From NCBI GenBank assembly GCA_029582165.1, contig CM055892.1, forward strand, positions 4,746,754 to 4,810,753: a DNA stretch of 64,000 bases, written 5' to 3'. The position numbers were made by a program, and so were the translations under genes. Positions 23,935-35,185 of the stretch are shown here, one piece after another. How positions within the stretch are numbered: the stretch's first letter is position 1; the number at the start of each line of letters is the position of its first letter. Source of the stretch: Portulaca oleracea. Lineage: Eukaryota; Streptophyta; Magnoliopsida; Caryophyllales; Portulacaceae. The notes under the pieces were generated by a model. It saw only the letters and a list, made by a program, of their open reading frames with translations, searched no databases and was not told the origin of the DNA.

Positions 23935-24960
23935 AAACCTTTGCTCGTCCCGAGCAAAACGGAACAAAACAAAACTAACTAACACAAACTCCTCTGTCGT
24001 GGGAGAGAAACGAGTGCATTTAGTGTATGCACCAAGCCCTTTGAACCCCCCGGCAGCCCGGGTGGACGAGATGGACTTGTGAGGGTTTGTAGCGGCTGTA
24101 CCCACAAAAGCTAAAGAAAAAGGAGAGAGGGAAAGTGAAAACAAAACCGAAGAAAACAAAAAGAACGACAAAGGGCTATGATTCACAAGATCTCGCAATC
24201 CAAACTAAGAAAACGCGATTAAACCTCCCAAAGTAACCGTTAGGAGCATCTCACAAACTCCAAACTCAGAAAAAGGTCGATCTTGAAGGTTTTTAACTCC
24301 CTACACCTTGTAACAAGCGAAACCCCGCAGCAAAATATAGCAAGGGTTTAACGGGAACCAAAAGACTTTAAAAACTTGCGTCCGAATTTGAAAACAACGA
24401 ACAACCGAGAGGAGTGTTGCCCTCCCTCGCATTTGGTCGCCCTTGGCTTTGTGAGGGCCGTAGGTGATGCAAGGGGAGGCCCCGCTCTTTTTAGAAGCAA
24501 AACTTTTCTTTTCTTTCTTCCTTTTTCTCATTTTTCTTTCTTTTTGGTTTTTTTTTTTTAAAAAAATCGGTATTAGCCTTACTTTCGGGAATTGGACGGC
24601 CCATATAAGGGGTATACCCTCCCAACACGGTCTTTTCCATACACCTCTCCGTCGCAAAGCGATATAGGAGGAGGGTTAAGGGGTATCCAGTGCCGTACCA
24701 CGAATACCGGGCCCGTGTAGGTTGGCTAAGTGTATGGTGGTTAATGTCTTCAGCGACACGCTCCACTTATTCAGGTTATTATATTTTATGAAAGCTTTCT
24801 TCTTTCTTTTTCCTTTTTTTTTCTTTGCTTTTCTTTTCTTTTTGCTTTTGCTAAACGAGAAACAGAACAAACTCAGACACAAGCTCTTAGAATCTCCGGG
24901 TTCCCAACAAAATGAGAAAGGAACGGGAGTCTCACAAGACACTTAATGAAGGGAGTCTAT
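23935..24960 (-). other. Untranslated region between extra ORF copies and 3' LTR
   Basis: Low-complexity A/T and CTTT-rich tracts; no ORF with family resemblance. The phrases at 24240-24760 are not repeated elsewhere in the window. Confidence 0.5.
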
Positions 24961-24965
24961 TTAGG

Positions 24966-25472
24966 ATAAGTCTCGACCAACCGGTGCTCGAATTCCTCAG
25001 CTCTTTGGTGGTAAAGGAAGACGGCACATCCAACGCCTCTTTTTCATACATCGTGAACAAAAAGGAGGTCGAATGTACGCTCCAAGACTTATGCAACGCT
25101 CTAGGCCTTCCCGAGGACGGCATTCCCTACGGCAAGTGCGTCAAATTCGATGAACAAGAAGCTATGAAAGCACTCACTTGTTGGAGGAGACGTTACCCGA
25201 GGATTCGATCACAACGAGCGAAGTACTATTGTCCAAGCAACTCTAAGGCCAGAGATTTCTGTAATCTGAGCGTTCGCATTTTGAGCGTTGTAGATGCTGG
25301 AGATGAACCGAAAGGGACCGTGCCCACGGTGGGAGTCACCGCAGCCACGGCCAGTATACTCAAAGTTGCTCCTAGTTTAGCCAAGCCGAAGATCACCGTG
25401 ACCACGGTCGAAGTCACCGCAGCCACGGTCTCATCGCAGCATGACTCTTGGAAATTTTTGTCCCGACCATGA
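24966..25472 (+). pseudogene. Athila extra-ORF N-terminal copy A (5'-truncated)
   Basis: Open on the + strand, opposite to pol. Starts inside the domain near the block QPVLEFLSSLVVKEDGTSN, then VNKKEVECTLQDLCNALGLP, MKALTCWRRRYPRIRSQRAK, YYCPSNSKARDFCNLSVRIL, and ends in a dyad-derived tail (TVPTVGVTAATA, TVTTVEVTAATV) at SRP-stop. About the first 100 codons are missing. The domain resembles the Athila ORF-1 family (recognised by pattern, not search). Function unknown. Confidence 0.65.
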
Positions 25473-25587
25473 CCGTGACCAAGGTGAAGTTTACCGCAGC
25501 CACGGTCTCCGCCATGCTTTTTCCCTTCTTTTTCCCTCACCCGAATCACACCGTGCCCACGGTCCAATTTACCGTGGCCACGGTCTG
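25316..25587. repeat. Paired-dyad array in copy A
   Basis: Four pairs starting at 25317, 25394, 25472 and 25550 (spacing 77, 78, 78 bp). Each pair is a 14-bp ACCGTGnCCACGGT-type dyad, seven bases, then a second dyad, giving 21 bp start to start. The second members of the first three pairs read ACCGCAGCCACGGn. Confidence 0.85.
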
Positions 25588-26124
25588 TCGAAAACCTGCG
25601 ATATGTCGGGGGTTCCATATCATTTCCCCATCATTTCTCTCTCACTTTCTTCCTCACTCTCACCTTCGAAAACCCTCCCCAAACCCTAAAACTCGAACTC
25701 TCTTCCAAAATTTGCCAAATCTCTCACCAATTCCTCCATTTCTCCCACCGTTCTTCTCCATTTCGTGCCCTAGCTGTTGTGTTCGCCATTTCCGGCTCAA
25801 TTAAAGCAAGGTTCTTGCCTCTTTGTTCCTTGTGGGGCTCGAATCTCTCAAAGGAAGCTCTCAAAGTCTTCAACTCATGCATTCCTTGATTGTGGGTGCT
25901 TAAATTTTTGATTCCCTTGCGTTTTTGGGTCGAAATTCGGCGCCAATTTCGTGTATTTTTGGGTTAATTGTGTGTTTTGGATAGAAATTGATTGTTGGGT
26001 GTGTTATTGGTGAACTTTTGGATTGAAGTTTGTGGTTGGTTGTGAATTCGTGCTGCTCGGGATTGTTGGGTATTGTTTGTGCTGTGTTTTGGTGTGTGGT
26101 GGTTGCTTGTGTTGCAAGAATCCG
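25588..26124 (+). repeat. Leader segment of the 1.45-kb tandem unit
   Basis: CT-rich stretch (ATCATTTCCCC, TCTCTCACTTTC), AAACCCTAAAACTCG, then a GT-rich stretch ending in a polypyrimidine-poor TTGTGTTGCA(G) just before the ORF start. The same order precedes every complete copy. It could be a 5' leader or intron tail of the extra-ORF transcript. Confidence 0.6.
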
Positions 26125-26905
26125 ATGGGTCGGGCAAAACGCGTGCCCTGACCGGAATCAACCTCACATCACCTCGCCGAGCCCGACAAAACCCGGTAAA
26201 AGGGTCAACCGCCTCAATTATTCAACGCGACCAAAATTAAGGTCAATTTTCGGATGATATGCACAAGACACGGTATGAGCGGCTCAGCGAAAAATTTGTG
26301 CTCGGATCTCTATCATGAGGAGACGGCAAGGGATGTTTTCAGAAACCAAGCATGGACTTCTTCATGAAAGTCATGGATGGGAAATTTTCGCCACAATCAA
26401 CGAACCGATCATCGAGCAACCTGCTCGAATTCCTCGACTCTTTGGTGGTAAAGGAAGACGGCACATCCAACGCCTCTTTTCATACATCGTGAACAAAAGG
26501 AGGTCGAATGTACGCCCAAGACCTATGCAACGCTCTAGGCCTTCCCGAGGACGGCATCCCTACGGCGAAAAGGCCAAATTCGATGAACAAGAAGCTATGA
26601 AAGCACTCACTTGTTGGAGGAGACGTTACCCGAGGATTCGATCACAACGAGCGAAGTACTATTGTCCAAGCAACTCTAAGGCCAGAGATTTCTGCAATCT
26701 GAGCGTTCGCATTTTGAGCCTTGTAGATGCTGGAGATGAACCGAAAGGGACCGTGCCCACGGTGGGAGTCACCGCAGCCAAGGCCAGTATACTCAAAGTT
26801 GCTCCCAGTTTAGCCAAGCCGAAGATCACCGTGACCACGGTCGAAGTCACCGCAGCCACGATCTCAACGCAGCATGACTCTTGGAAATTTTGGTCCCGAC
26901 CATGA
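26125..26905 (+). pseudogene. Athila extra-ORF N-terminal copy B
   Basis: ATG at 26125 in MGRAKR context. The frame is broken between 26140 and 26580 by many one- to three-base losses relative to copies C-H (for example around CGGCTCAGCGAAAAATTTG, and GTTTTCAGAAACC for GTTTTCTGTAAACC). Downstream it is intact from MKALTCWRRR to SRP-stop. The acceptor-like TTGCAG is changed to TTGCAAG. Dyad pairs follow as in copy A, 26750-27020. Confidence 0.65.
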
Positions 26906-27558
26906 CCGTAACCACGGTGAAGTTTACCGCAGCCACGGTCTCCGCCCTGCTTCTTCCCTTCTTTTTCCCTCACCTGAATCAATCCGTGCCCACGGTCCAA
27001 TTTACCGTAGCCACAGTCTGTCGAAAACCTGCGATATGTCGGGGGTTCCATATCATTTCCCCCTCATTTCTCTCTCAATTTCTTCCTCACTCTCACCTTC
27101 GAAAACCCTCCCCAAACCCTAAAACTCGAACTCTCTTCCAAAATTTGCCGAATCTCTCACCAATTCCTCCATTTCTCCAACCTTTCTTCTCCATTTCGTG
27201 CCCTAGCTGTTGTGTTCGCCATTTCTGACTCAATTAAAGCAAGGTTCTTACCTCTTTGTTCCTTGTGGGGCTCGAATCTCTCAAAGGAAGCTCTCAAATT
27301 CTTTAACTCAGGTATTCCTTGATATTGGGTGCTTAAATTTTTGATTCCCTTGCGTTTTTGGGTCGAAATTCGGCGCCAATTTCGTGCATTTTTGGGTTAA
27401 TTGTGTGTTTTGGATAGAAATTGATTGTTGGGTGTGTTATTGGTGAACTTTTGGATTGAAGTTTGTGGTTGGTTGTGAATTCGTGCTGCTCGGGATTGTT
27501 GGGTATTGTTTGTGCTGTGTTTTGGTGTGTGGTGGTTGCTTGTGTTGCAGTAACTCCG

Positions 27559-28928
27559 ATGGGTCGAGCAAACGCGTGCGGTGAGCGGAATCAACCCCGC
27601 CCATCACCTCGTGAGCTCGACAAAACCTGCATAAGGGTCAACCGGCCTCAATTATTCAATGCGACCCGAAAATTAAGGTCAATTTTCGGGATGATATGCA
27701 CAAGACCCGGTATGAGCGGCTCAAGAAGCGAAAAATTATTGCTCCAGATCTCTATCATGAGGAGACGGCAAGGGATGTTTTCTGTAAACCAAGCATGGAC
27801 TTCTTCATCAAAGTCATGGGATGGGAAATTTTCGCCACAATCAACGAACCGATCATCGAGCAACCGGTGCTCGAATTCCTCAGCTCTTTGTGGTAAAGGA
27901 AGACGGCACATCCAACGCCTCTTTTTCATACATCGTGAACAAAAAGGAGGTCGAATGTACGCTCCAAGACTTATGCAACGCTCTAGGCCTTCCCCAGGAC
28001 GGCATCCCTTACGGCGTGTGCGTCAAATTCGATTAACAAGAAGCTATGAAAGCACTCACTTGTTGGAGGAGACGTTACCCGAGGATTCGATCACAGCGAG
28101 CGAAGTACTATTGTCAAAGCAACTCTAAGGCCGAGATTTAACTGAGCGCCGTGATCTTCCACCGCATCATTTCGAACTCCGTATTTGGCCGTGTCGCCGG
28201 GCATTCAAACATCCGGAAAGACGACCTCTTCGTCCTATATAATGCGATCAACGGTCACGGGTCAACATCGCTCGTGCATCCTCCATTGCCTCCGGGAAAT
28301 AAGCCTCGAAACCCGGAACATGACTATTGGAATGGGTCACATCATCACCCATTTCCTAAGGAAACAAGGGTTCGAGTCCTATTTAAGCAAGTGGACTCCC
28401 CGCTATTTCCCCTATCCCATCGACGGCGTTCGCCTACGAAAGATGGAATTCTTGGAGAAACACAAGACGCGGACATTATACCGTCACGGGAACGAACCCT
28501 ACAGCGTCGTGATTCATTTGGGCGACGATCATGCCGAACAACGTCTAGATGTCTCCGACCAACGCAATTGGTCGTGTGGCCAAACTTTTGGGGATCGATT
28601 CGTGGTGGGTGGTCCCGGGGATCGAGCGGAAGAAGGTGAAGGAGGAGAAGAAGAAGAAGAGGAAGTAGAGGATGAGGAAGAAGAAGAAGAGGGCGAACAA
28701 GCACAAGGGGATGAAGCCGAGCCGAGTCAACAACGGGACACCACTCTTGAGCGTATCAGCGAGCAACTCCAGGAGCTTCATGACGAGTTTCAAATTCAAC
28801 GGGAGCTCATCCAAAACCAGCAGCTCTTGATCGAAAACTTGCAAGGATTGATCGAGATCCAACAGGAGACGCTGGCTAGCATCCAGTCACAACTCCAACC
28901 CCACCCTCCGCCAGGAGGGTCCGCTTGA
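27559..28928 (+). pseudogene. Athila extra ORF, copy C, the only one with its C-terminal half
   Basis: ATG at 27559, nine bases after an acceptor-like TTGCAG (27545-27550). The N-terminal domain is as in other copies, then instead of the dyad tail it continues into unique sequence: NMTIGMGHIITHFLRKQGFE, KWTPRYFPYPIDGVRLRKME, a Glu-rich stretch (28630-28700) and a Gln/Leu-rich predicted coiled coil (LERISEQLQELHDEF onward), ending GGSA-stop at 28926-28928. Broken: frameshift near 27890, GAA-to-TAA stop at 28034-28036, further shifts around 28125-28270. Resembles Athila ORF-1 proteins of unknown role, sometimes called env-like. It has no evident signal peptide or membrane anchor, so I do not call it an envelope. 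Confidence 0.65.
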
Positions 28929-29452
28929 GGGCCGTTTGTAAGCACCCCACCTCCACCTGACCTTTATCATTGACTATTTACTTTATTCTTGTGAAGTATA
29001 AGTGTGGGGGAGTGCTTCTTCGGGGTTTTGGAGTTGCGATGTCTGGTGGTTTTGGATATTTGGTCTCTCGATTTCTTTTGGCATGAGCTCGCATATTTTG
29101 GGGATTGTTCGGTTAGGTTGCTCGGGTTTTTCCTTTTCTTGTGTGTTTGTCATACATGATCGGGTTGTTGGATGGTTGTTTGATGGCTGTTTGTCGGTTG
29201 TTTTTGTGGGTTGGACTGTTGTTTAAGCGTTTCTTGTTTGTATTTTAGGCATTGATGAATGTAACTGAATGATTTTTGTGATGAATGCAATGATGTAGCT
29301 ATTCCGGTTAGTGCGTATCGAGTTTCACCCTTATTTCCAGCCTCAATGAGTGAGATTCGGGGATAAGGTAAGTTATTGGCAATGTATATATTGTTCATAT
29401 TTTTTGTTTTTCATCTTTTCATTTCTTTTCATAATCTTTTAAGTTAGATTTT
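28929..29452 (+). other. 3' flank of copy C up to the inversion junction
   Basis: GT-rich noncoding DNA. At about 29453 it switches to the reverse complement of the unit leader (CCCAACAATCCCGAGCACCA), where the orientation of the copies flips. Confidence 0.6.
29001..29010 (+). other. Internal polypurine-tract-like sequence
   Basis: AGTGTGGGGG on the + strand, 72 bases after the copy C stop. Nearly the same as the element's true polypurine tract at 23923-23934. The segment carrying it is inverted relative to pol. Confidence 0.5.
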
Positions 29453-30050
29453 CCCAACAATCCCGAGCACCACGAATTCACAACCAACCACAAACTTCAA
29501 TCCAAAAGTTCACCAATAACACACCCAACAATCAATTTCTATCCAAAACACACAATTAACCCAAAAATACACGAAATTGGCGCCGAATTTCGACCCAAAA
29601 ACGCAAGGGAATCAAAAATTTAAGCACCCACAATCAAGGAATGCATGAGTTGAAGACTTTGAGAGCTTCCTTTGAGAGATTCGAGCCCCACAAGGAACAA
29701 AGAGGCAAGAACCTTGCTTTAATTGAGCCGGAAATGGCGAACACAACAGCTAGGGCACGAAATGGAGAAGAACGGTGGGAGAAATGGAGGAATTGGTGAG
29801 AGATTTGGCAAATTTTGGAAGAGAGTTCGAGTTTTAGGGTTTGGGGAGGGTTTTCGAAGGTGAGAGTGAGGAAGAAATTGAGAGAGAAATGAGGGGGAAA
29901 TGATATGGAACCCCCGACATATCGCAGGTTTTCGACAAACCGTGGCCACGGTAAATTGGACCGTGGGCACGGATTGATTCGGGTGATGGAAAAAGAAGGG
30001 AAAAAGCAGGGCAGAGACCGTGGCTGCGGTAAACTTCACCGTGGTCACGG

Positions 30051-30831
30051 TCATGGTCGGGACCAAAATTTCCAAGAGTCATGCTGCGATGAGACCGTGG
30101 CTGCGGTGACTTCGACCGTGGTCACGGTGATCTTCGGCTTGGCTAAACTGGGAGCAACTTTGAGTTTACTGGCCGTGGCTGCGGTAACTCCCACCATGGG
30201 CACGGTCCCTTTCGGTTCATCTCCAGCATCTACAAGGCTCAAAATGGGAATGCTCAGATTACAGAAATCTCTGGCCTTAGAGTTTCTTGGACAATAGTAC
30301 TTCGCTCGTTGTGATCGAATCCTCGGGCAACGTCTCCTCCAACAAGTGAGTGCTTTCATAGCTTCTTGTTCATCGAATTTGATGCACTCGCCGTAGGGGA
30401 TGCCGTCCTGGGGAAGGCCTAGAGCGTTGCATAAGTCTTGGAGCGTACATTCGACCTCCTTTTTGTTCACGATGTATGAAAAAGAGGCGTTGGATGTGCC
30501 GTCTTCCTTTACCACCAAAGAGCTGAGGAATTCGAGCACCGGTTGCTCGATGATCGGTTCGTTGATTGTGGCGAAAATTTCCCATCTCATGACTTTGATG
30601 AAGAAGTCCATGCTTGGTTTACAGAAAACATCCCTTGCCGTCTCCTCATGATAGAGATCTGGAGCAATAATTTTTCGCTTCTTGAGCCGCTCATACCGTG
30701 TCTTGTGCATATCATCCCGAAAATTGACCTTAATTTTCGGGTCGCATTGAATAATTGAAGCCGGTTGACCCTTGTACCGGGTTTTGTCAGGCTCAGCCGA
30801 GGCTGATGGGGCGGGGGTTGATTCGACCCAT
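30051..30831 (-). pseudogene. Athila extra-ORF N-terminal copy D
   Basis: ATG complement at 30829-30831; the basic start MGRAKR is lost by a short deletion. Open from MHKTRYERLKKRK (30710) through the domain to SRP-stop at 30051, 219 codons. Followed on - by dyad pairs down to 29940. First of five - copies and nearest the inversion junction. Confidence 0.7.
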
Positions 30832-31473
30832 CGGAGTTACTGCAACACAAGCAACCACCACACACCAAAACACAACACAAACAATACCCAACAATCCCGA
30901 GCAGCACGAATTCACAACCAACCACAAACTTCAATCCAAAAGTTCACCAATAACACACCCAACAATCAATTTCTATCCAAAACACACAATTAACCCAAAA
31001 ATGCACGAAATTGGCGCCGAATTTCGACCCAAAAACGCAAGGGAATCAAAAATTTAAGCACCCACAATCAAGGAATACCTGAGTTAAAGAATTTGAGAGC
31101 TTCCTTTGAGAGATTCGAGCCCCACAAGGAACAAAGAGGTAAGAACCTTGCTTTAATTGAGTCGGAAATGGCGAACACAACAGCTAGGGCACGAATTAGA
31201 GAAGAAAGGTTGCAGAAATGGAGGAATTGGTGAGAGATTTGGCAAATTTTGGAAGAGAGTTCGAGTTTTAGGGTTTGGGGAGGGTTTTCGAAGGTGAGAG
31301 TGAGGAAGAAATTGAGAGAGAAATGAGGGGGAAATGATATGGAACCCCCGACATATCGCAGGTTTTCGACAGACTGTGGCTACGGTAAATTGGACCGTGG
31401 GCACGGATTGATTCAGGTGAGGGAAAAAGCAGGGCAGAGACCGTGGCTGCGGTAAACTTCACCGTGGTCACGG

Positions 31474-32279
31474 TCATGGTCGGGACCAAAATTTCCAAGA
31501 GTCATGCTGCGATGAGACCGTGGCTGCGGTGACTTCGACCGTGGTCACGGTGATCTTCGGCTTGGCTAAACTGGGAGCAACTTTGAGTTTACTGGCCGTG
31601 GCTGCGGTAACTCCCACCGTGGGCACGGTCCCTTTCGGTTCATCTCCAGCATCTACAAGGCTCAAAATGCGAACGCTCAGATTGCAGAAATCTCTGGCCT
31701 TAGAGTTGCTTGGACAATAGTACTTCGCTCGTTGTGATCGAATCCTCGGGTAACGTCTCCTCCAACAAGTGAGTGCTTTCATAGCTTCTTGTTCATCGAA
31801 TTTGACGCACTCGCCGTAGGGGATGCCGTCCTCGGGAAGGCCTAGAGCGTTGCATAGGTCTTGGAGCGTACATTCGACCTCCTTTTTGTTCACGATGTAT
31901 GAAAAAGAGGCGTTGGATGTGCCGTCTTCCTTTACCACCAAAGAGCTGAGGAATTCGAGCACCGGTTGCTCGATGATCGGTTCGTTGATTGTGGCGAAAA
32001 TTTCCCATCCCATGACTTTCATGAAGAAGTCCATGCTTGGTTTACAGAAAACATCCCTTGCCGTCTCCTCATGATAGAGATCTGGAGCACAAATTTTTCG
32101 CTTTTGAGCCGCTCATACCGTGTCTTGTGCATATCATCCCGAAAATTGACCTTAATTTTCGGGTCGCATTGAATAATTGAGGCCGGTTGACCCTTTTACC
32201 GGGTTTTGTCAGGCTCAGCGGAGGCTGATGGGGCTGGGGTTGATTCCGGCTCAGTCCGGGCACGTTTTGCCCGACCCAT
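31474..32279 (-). pseudogene. Athila extra-ORF N-terminal copy E
   Basis: ATG complement at 32277-32279. A one-triplet-class loss near 32100 (CGCTTTTGAGCC where other copies have CGCTTCTTGAGCC) shifts the start region out of frame. It is open from MDFFMKVMGWEIF (32034) to SRP-stop. Its dyad array lacks the short stretch present between pairs in D and F (near 31420). Confidence 0.7.
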
Positions 32280-33024
32280 CGGAGTTACTGCAACACAAGC
32301 AACCACCACACACCAAAACACAGCACAAACAATACCCAACAATCCCGAGCAGCACGAATTCACAACCAACCACAAACTTCAATCCAAAAGTTCACCAATA
32401 ACACACCCAACAATCAATTTCTATCCAAAACACACAATTAACCCAAAAATACACGAAATTGGCGCCGAATTTCGACCCAAAAACGCAAGGGAATCAAAAA
32501 TTTAAGCACCCACAATCAAGGAATGCATGAGTTGAAGACTTTGAGAGCTTCCTTTGAGAGATTCGAGCCCCACAAGGAACAAAGAGGTAAGAACCTTGCT
32601 TTAATTGAGTCGGAAATGGCGAACACAACAGCTAGGGCACGAATTAGAGAAGAAAGGTTGGAGAAATGGAGGAATTGGTGAGAGATTTGGCAAATTTTGG
32701 AAGAGAGTTCGAGTTTTAGGGTTTGGGGAGGGTTTTCGAAGGTGAGAGTGAGGAAGAAATTGAGAGAGAAATGAGGGGGAAATGATATGGAACCCCCGAC
32801 ATATCGCAGGTTTTCGACAGACTGTGGCTACGGTAAATTGGACCGTGGGCACGGATTGATTCGGGTGATGGAAAAAGAAGGGAAAAAGCAGGGCAGAGAC
32901 CGTGGCTGCGGTAAACTTCACCGTGGTCACGGTCATGGTCGGGACCAAAATTTCCAAGAGTCATGCTGCGATGAGACCGTGGCTGCGGTGAGTTCGACCG
33001 TGGTCACGGTGATCTTCGGCTTGG

Positions 33025-33735
33025 CTAAACTGGGAGCAACTTTGAGTTTCTTGGCGTGGTGGTAACTCCCACCGTGGGCACGGTCCCTTTCGGTTCATCT
33101 CCAGCATCTACAAGGCTCAAAATGGGAATGCTCAGATTACAGAAATCTCTGGCCTTAGAGTTTCTTGGACAATAGTACTTCGCTCGTTGTGATCGAATCC
33201 TCGGGTAACGTCTCCTCCAACAAGTGAGTGCTTTCATAGCTTCTTGTTCATCGAATTTGACGCACTCGCCGTAGGGGATGCCGTCCTCGGGAAGGCCTAG
33301 AGCGTTGCATAAGTCTTGGAGCGTACATTCGACCTCCTTTTTGTTCACGATGTATGAAAAAGAGGCGTTGGATGTGCCGTCTTCCTTTACCACCAAAGAG
33401 CTGAGGAATTCGAGCACCGGTTGCTCGATGATCGGTTCGTTGATTGTGGCGAAAATTTCCCATCCCATGACTTTGATGAAGAAGTCCATGCTTGGTTTAC
33501 AGAAAACATCCCTTGCCGTCTCCTCATGATAGAGATCTTGAGCACAAATTTTTCGCTTCTTGAGCCGCTCATACCGTGTCTTGTGCATATCATCCCGAAA
33601 AATGACCTTAAATTTCGGGTCGCATTGAATAATTGAGGCCGGTTGACCCTTATACCGGGTTTGGTCAGGCTCAGCCGAGGCTGATGGGGCGGGGGTTGAT
33701 TCCGGCTCAGTCCGGGCACGTTTTGCTCGACCCAT
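33025..33735 (-). pseudogene. Athila extra-ORF N-terminal copy F
   Basis: Open from MGRAKRARTEPES at 33735 through the whole domain. The C-terminal tail differs (ends near KLLPV) because about 7 bases are missing near 33050, where the other copies have GGCCGTGGCTGCGG. An acceptor-like TTGCAG lies eight to nine bases upstream. One of the two best-preserved N-terminal copies. Confidence 0.7.
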
Positions 33736-34384
33736 CGGAGTTACTGCAACACAAGCAACCACCACACACCAAAACACAGCACAAACAATACCCAACAATC
33801 CCGAGCAGCACGAATTCACAACCAACCACAAACCTCAATCCAAAAATTCACCAATAACACACCCAACAATCAATTTCTATCCAAAACACACAATTAACCA
33901 AAAAATGCACGAAATTGGCGCCGAATTTCGACCCAAAAACGCAAGGGAATCAAAAATTTAAGCACCCACAATCAAGGAATACCTGAGTTGAAGACTTTGA
34001 GAGCTTCCTTTGAGAGATTCGAGCCCCACAAGGAACAAAGAGGCAAGAACCTTGCTTTAATGGAGCCGGAAATGGCGAACACAACAGCTAGGGCACGAAT
34101 TAGAGAAGAAAGGTGGGAGAAATGGAGGAATTGGTGAGAGATTTGGCAAATTTTGGAAGAGAGTTCGAGTTTTTGGGTTTGGGGAGGGTTTTCGAAGGTG
34201 AGAGTGAGGAAGAAAGTGAGAGAGAAATGAGGGGGAAATGATATGGAACCCCCGACATATCGCAGGTTTTCGACAGACCGTGGCCACGGTAAATTGGACC
34301 GTGGGCACGGTGTGATTCGGGTGAGGGAAAAAGAAGGGAAAAGGTATGAGACCGTGGCTGCGGTAAACTTCACCGTGGTCACGG

Positions 34385-35185
34385 TCATGGTCGGGACCCA
34401 AATTTCCAAGAGTCATGCTGCGATGAGACCGTGGCTGTGGTGACTTCGACCGTGGTCACGGTGATCTTCGGCTTGGCTAAACTGGGAGCAACTTTGAGTA
34501 TACTAGCCGTGGCTGAGGTGACTCCCACCGTGGGCACGGTCCCTTTCGGTTCATCTCCAGCATCTACAACGCTCAAAATGCGAACGCTCAGATTACAGAA
34601 ATCTCTGGCCTTAGAGTTGCTTTGACAATAGTACTTCGCTCGTTGTGATCGAATCCTCGGGTAACGTCTCCTCCAACAAGTGAGTGCTTTCATAGCTTCT
34701 TGTTCATCGAATTTGACGCACTCGCCGTAGGGGATGCCGTCCTCGGGAAGGCCTAGAGCGTTGCATAAGTCTTGGAGCGTACATTCGACCTCCTTTTTGT
34801 TCACGATGTATGAAAAAGAGGCGTTGGATGTGCCGTCTTCCTTTACCACCAAAGAGCTGAGGAATTCGAGCACCGGTTGCTCGATGATTGGTTCGTTGAT
34901 TGTGGCGAAAATTTCCCATCCCATGACTTTGAAGAAGAAGTCCATGCTTGGTTTACAGAAAACATCCCTTACCGTCTCCTCATGATAGAGATCTGGAGCA
35001 CAAATTTTTCGCTTCTTGAGCCGCTCATACCGTGTCTTGTGCATATCATCCCGAAAATTGACCTTAATTTTCGGGTCGCATTGAATAATTGAGGCCGGTT
35101 GACCCTTGTACCGGGTTTTGTCAGGCTCAGCCGAGGCTGATGGGGCGGGGGTTGATTCCGCCACCGCACGTTTTGCTCGACCCAT
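34385..35185 (-). pseudogene. Athila extra-ORF N-terminal copy G
   Basis: 266 codons open from MGRAKRAVAESTP (35185) to SRP-stop (34385). Order: basic N-terminus, Pro/Ala-rich linker, MHKTRYERLKKRK, MDFFFKVMGWEIFATINEP, LQDLCNALGLPEDGIPYGEC, MKALTCWRRRYPRIRSQRAK, then the dyad-encoded Thr/Val repeats. Best-preserved single copy. The Thr/Val tail is in frame because the dyad spacing is 21 bp. Confidence 0.75.

Noticed and set aside
25316..25587. CRISPR-like array from evenly spaced palindromic repeats
   Set aside because: Eukaryotic context, repeats of 14 bp in pairs, spacers not unique between copies, no cas genes.
27559..28928. Viral-type envelope glycoprotein
   Set aside because: No signal peptide, glycosylation-rich ectodomain or membrane anchor; acidic and coiled-coil C-terminus fits the Athila ORF-1 type of unknown role.
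29150..29398. 82-codon - frame as a gene
   Set aside because: Lies in noncoding 3' flank of copy C, no family resemblance.
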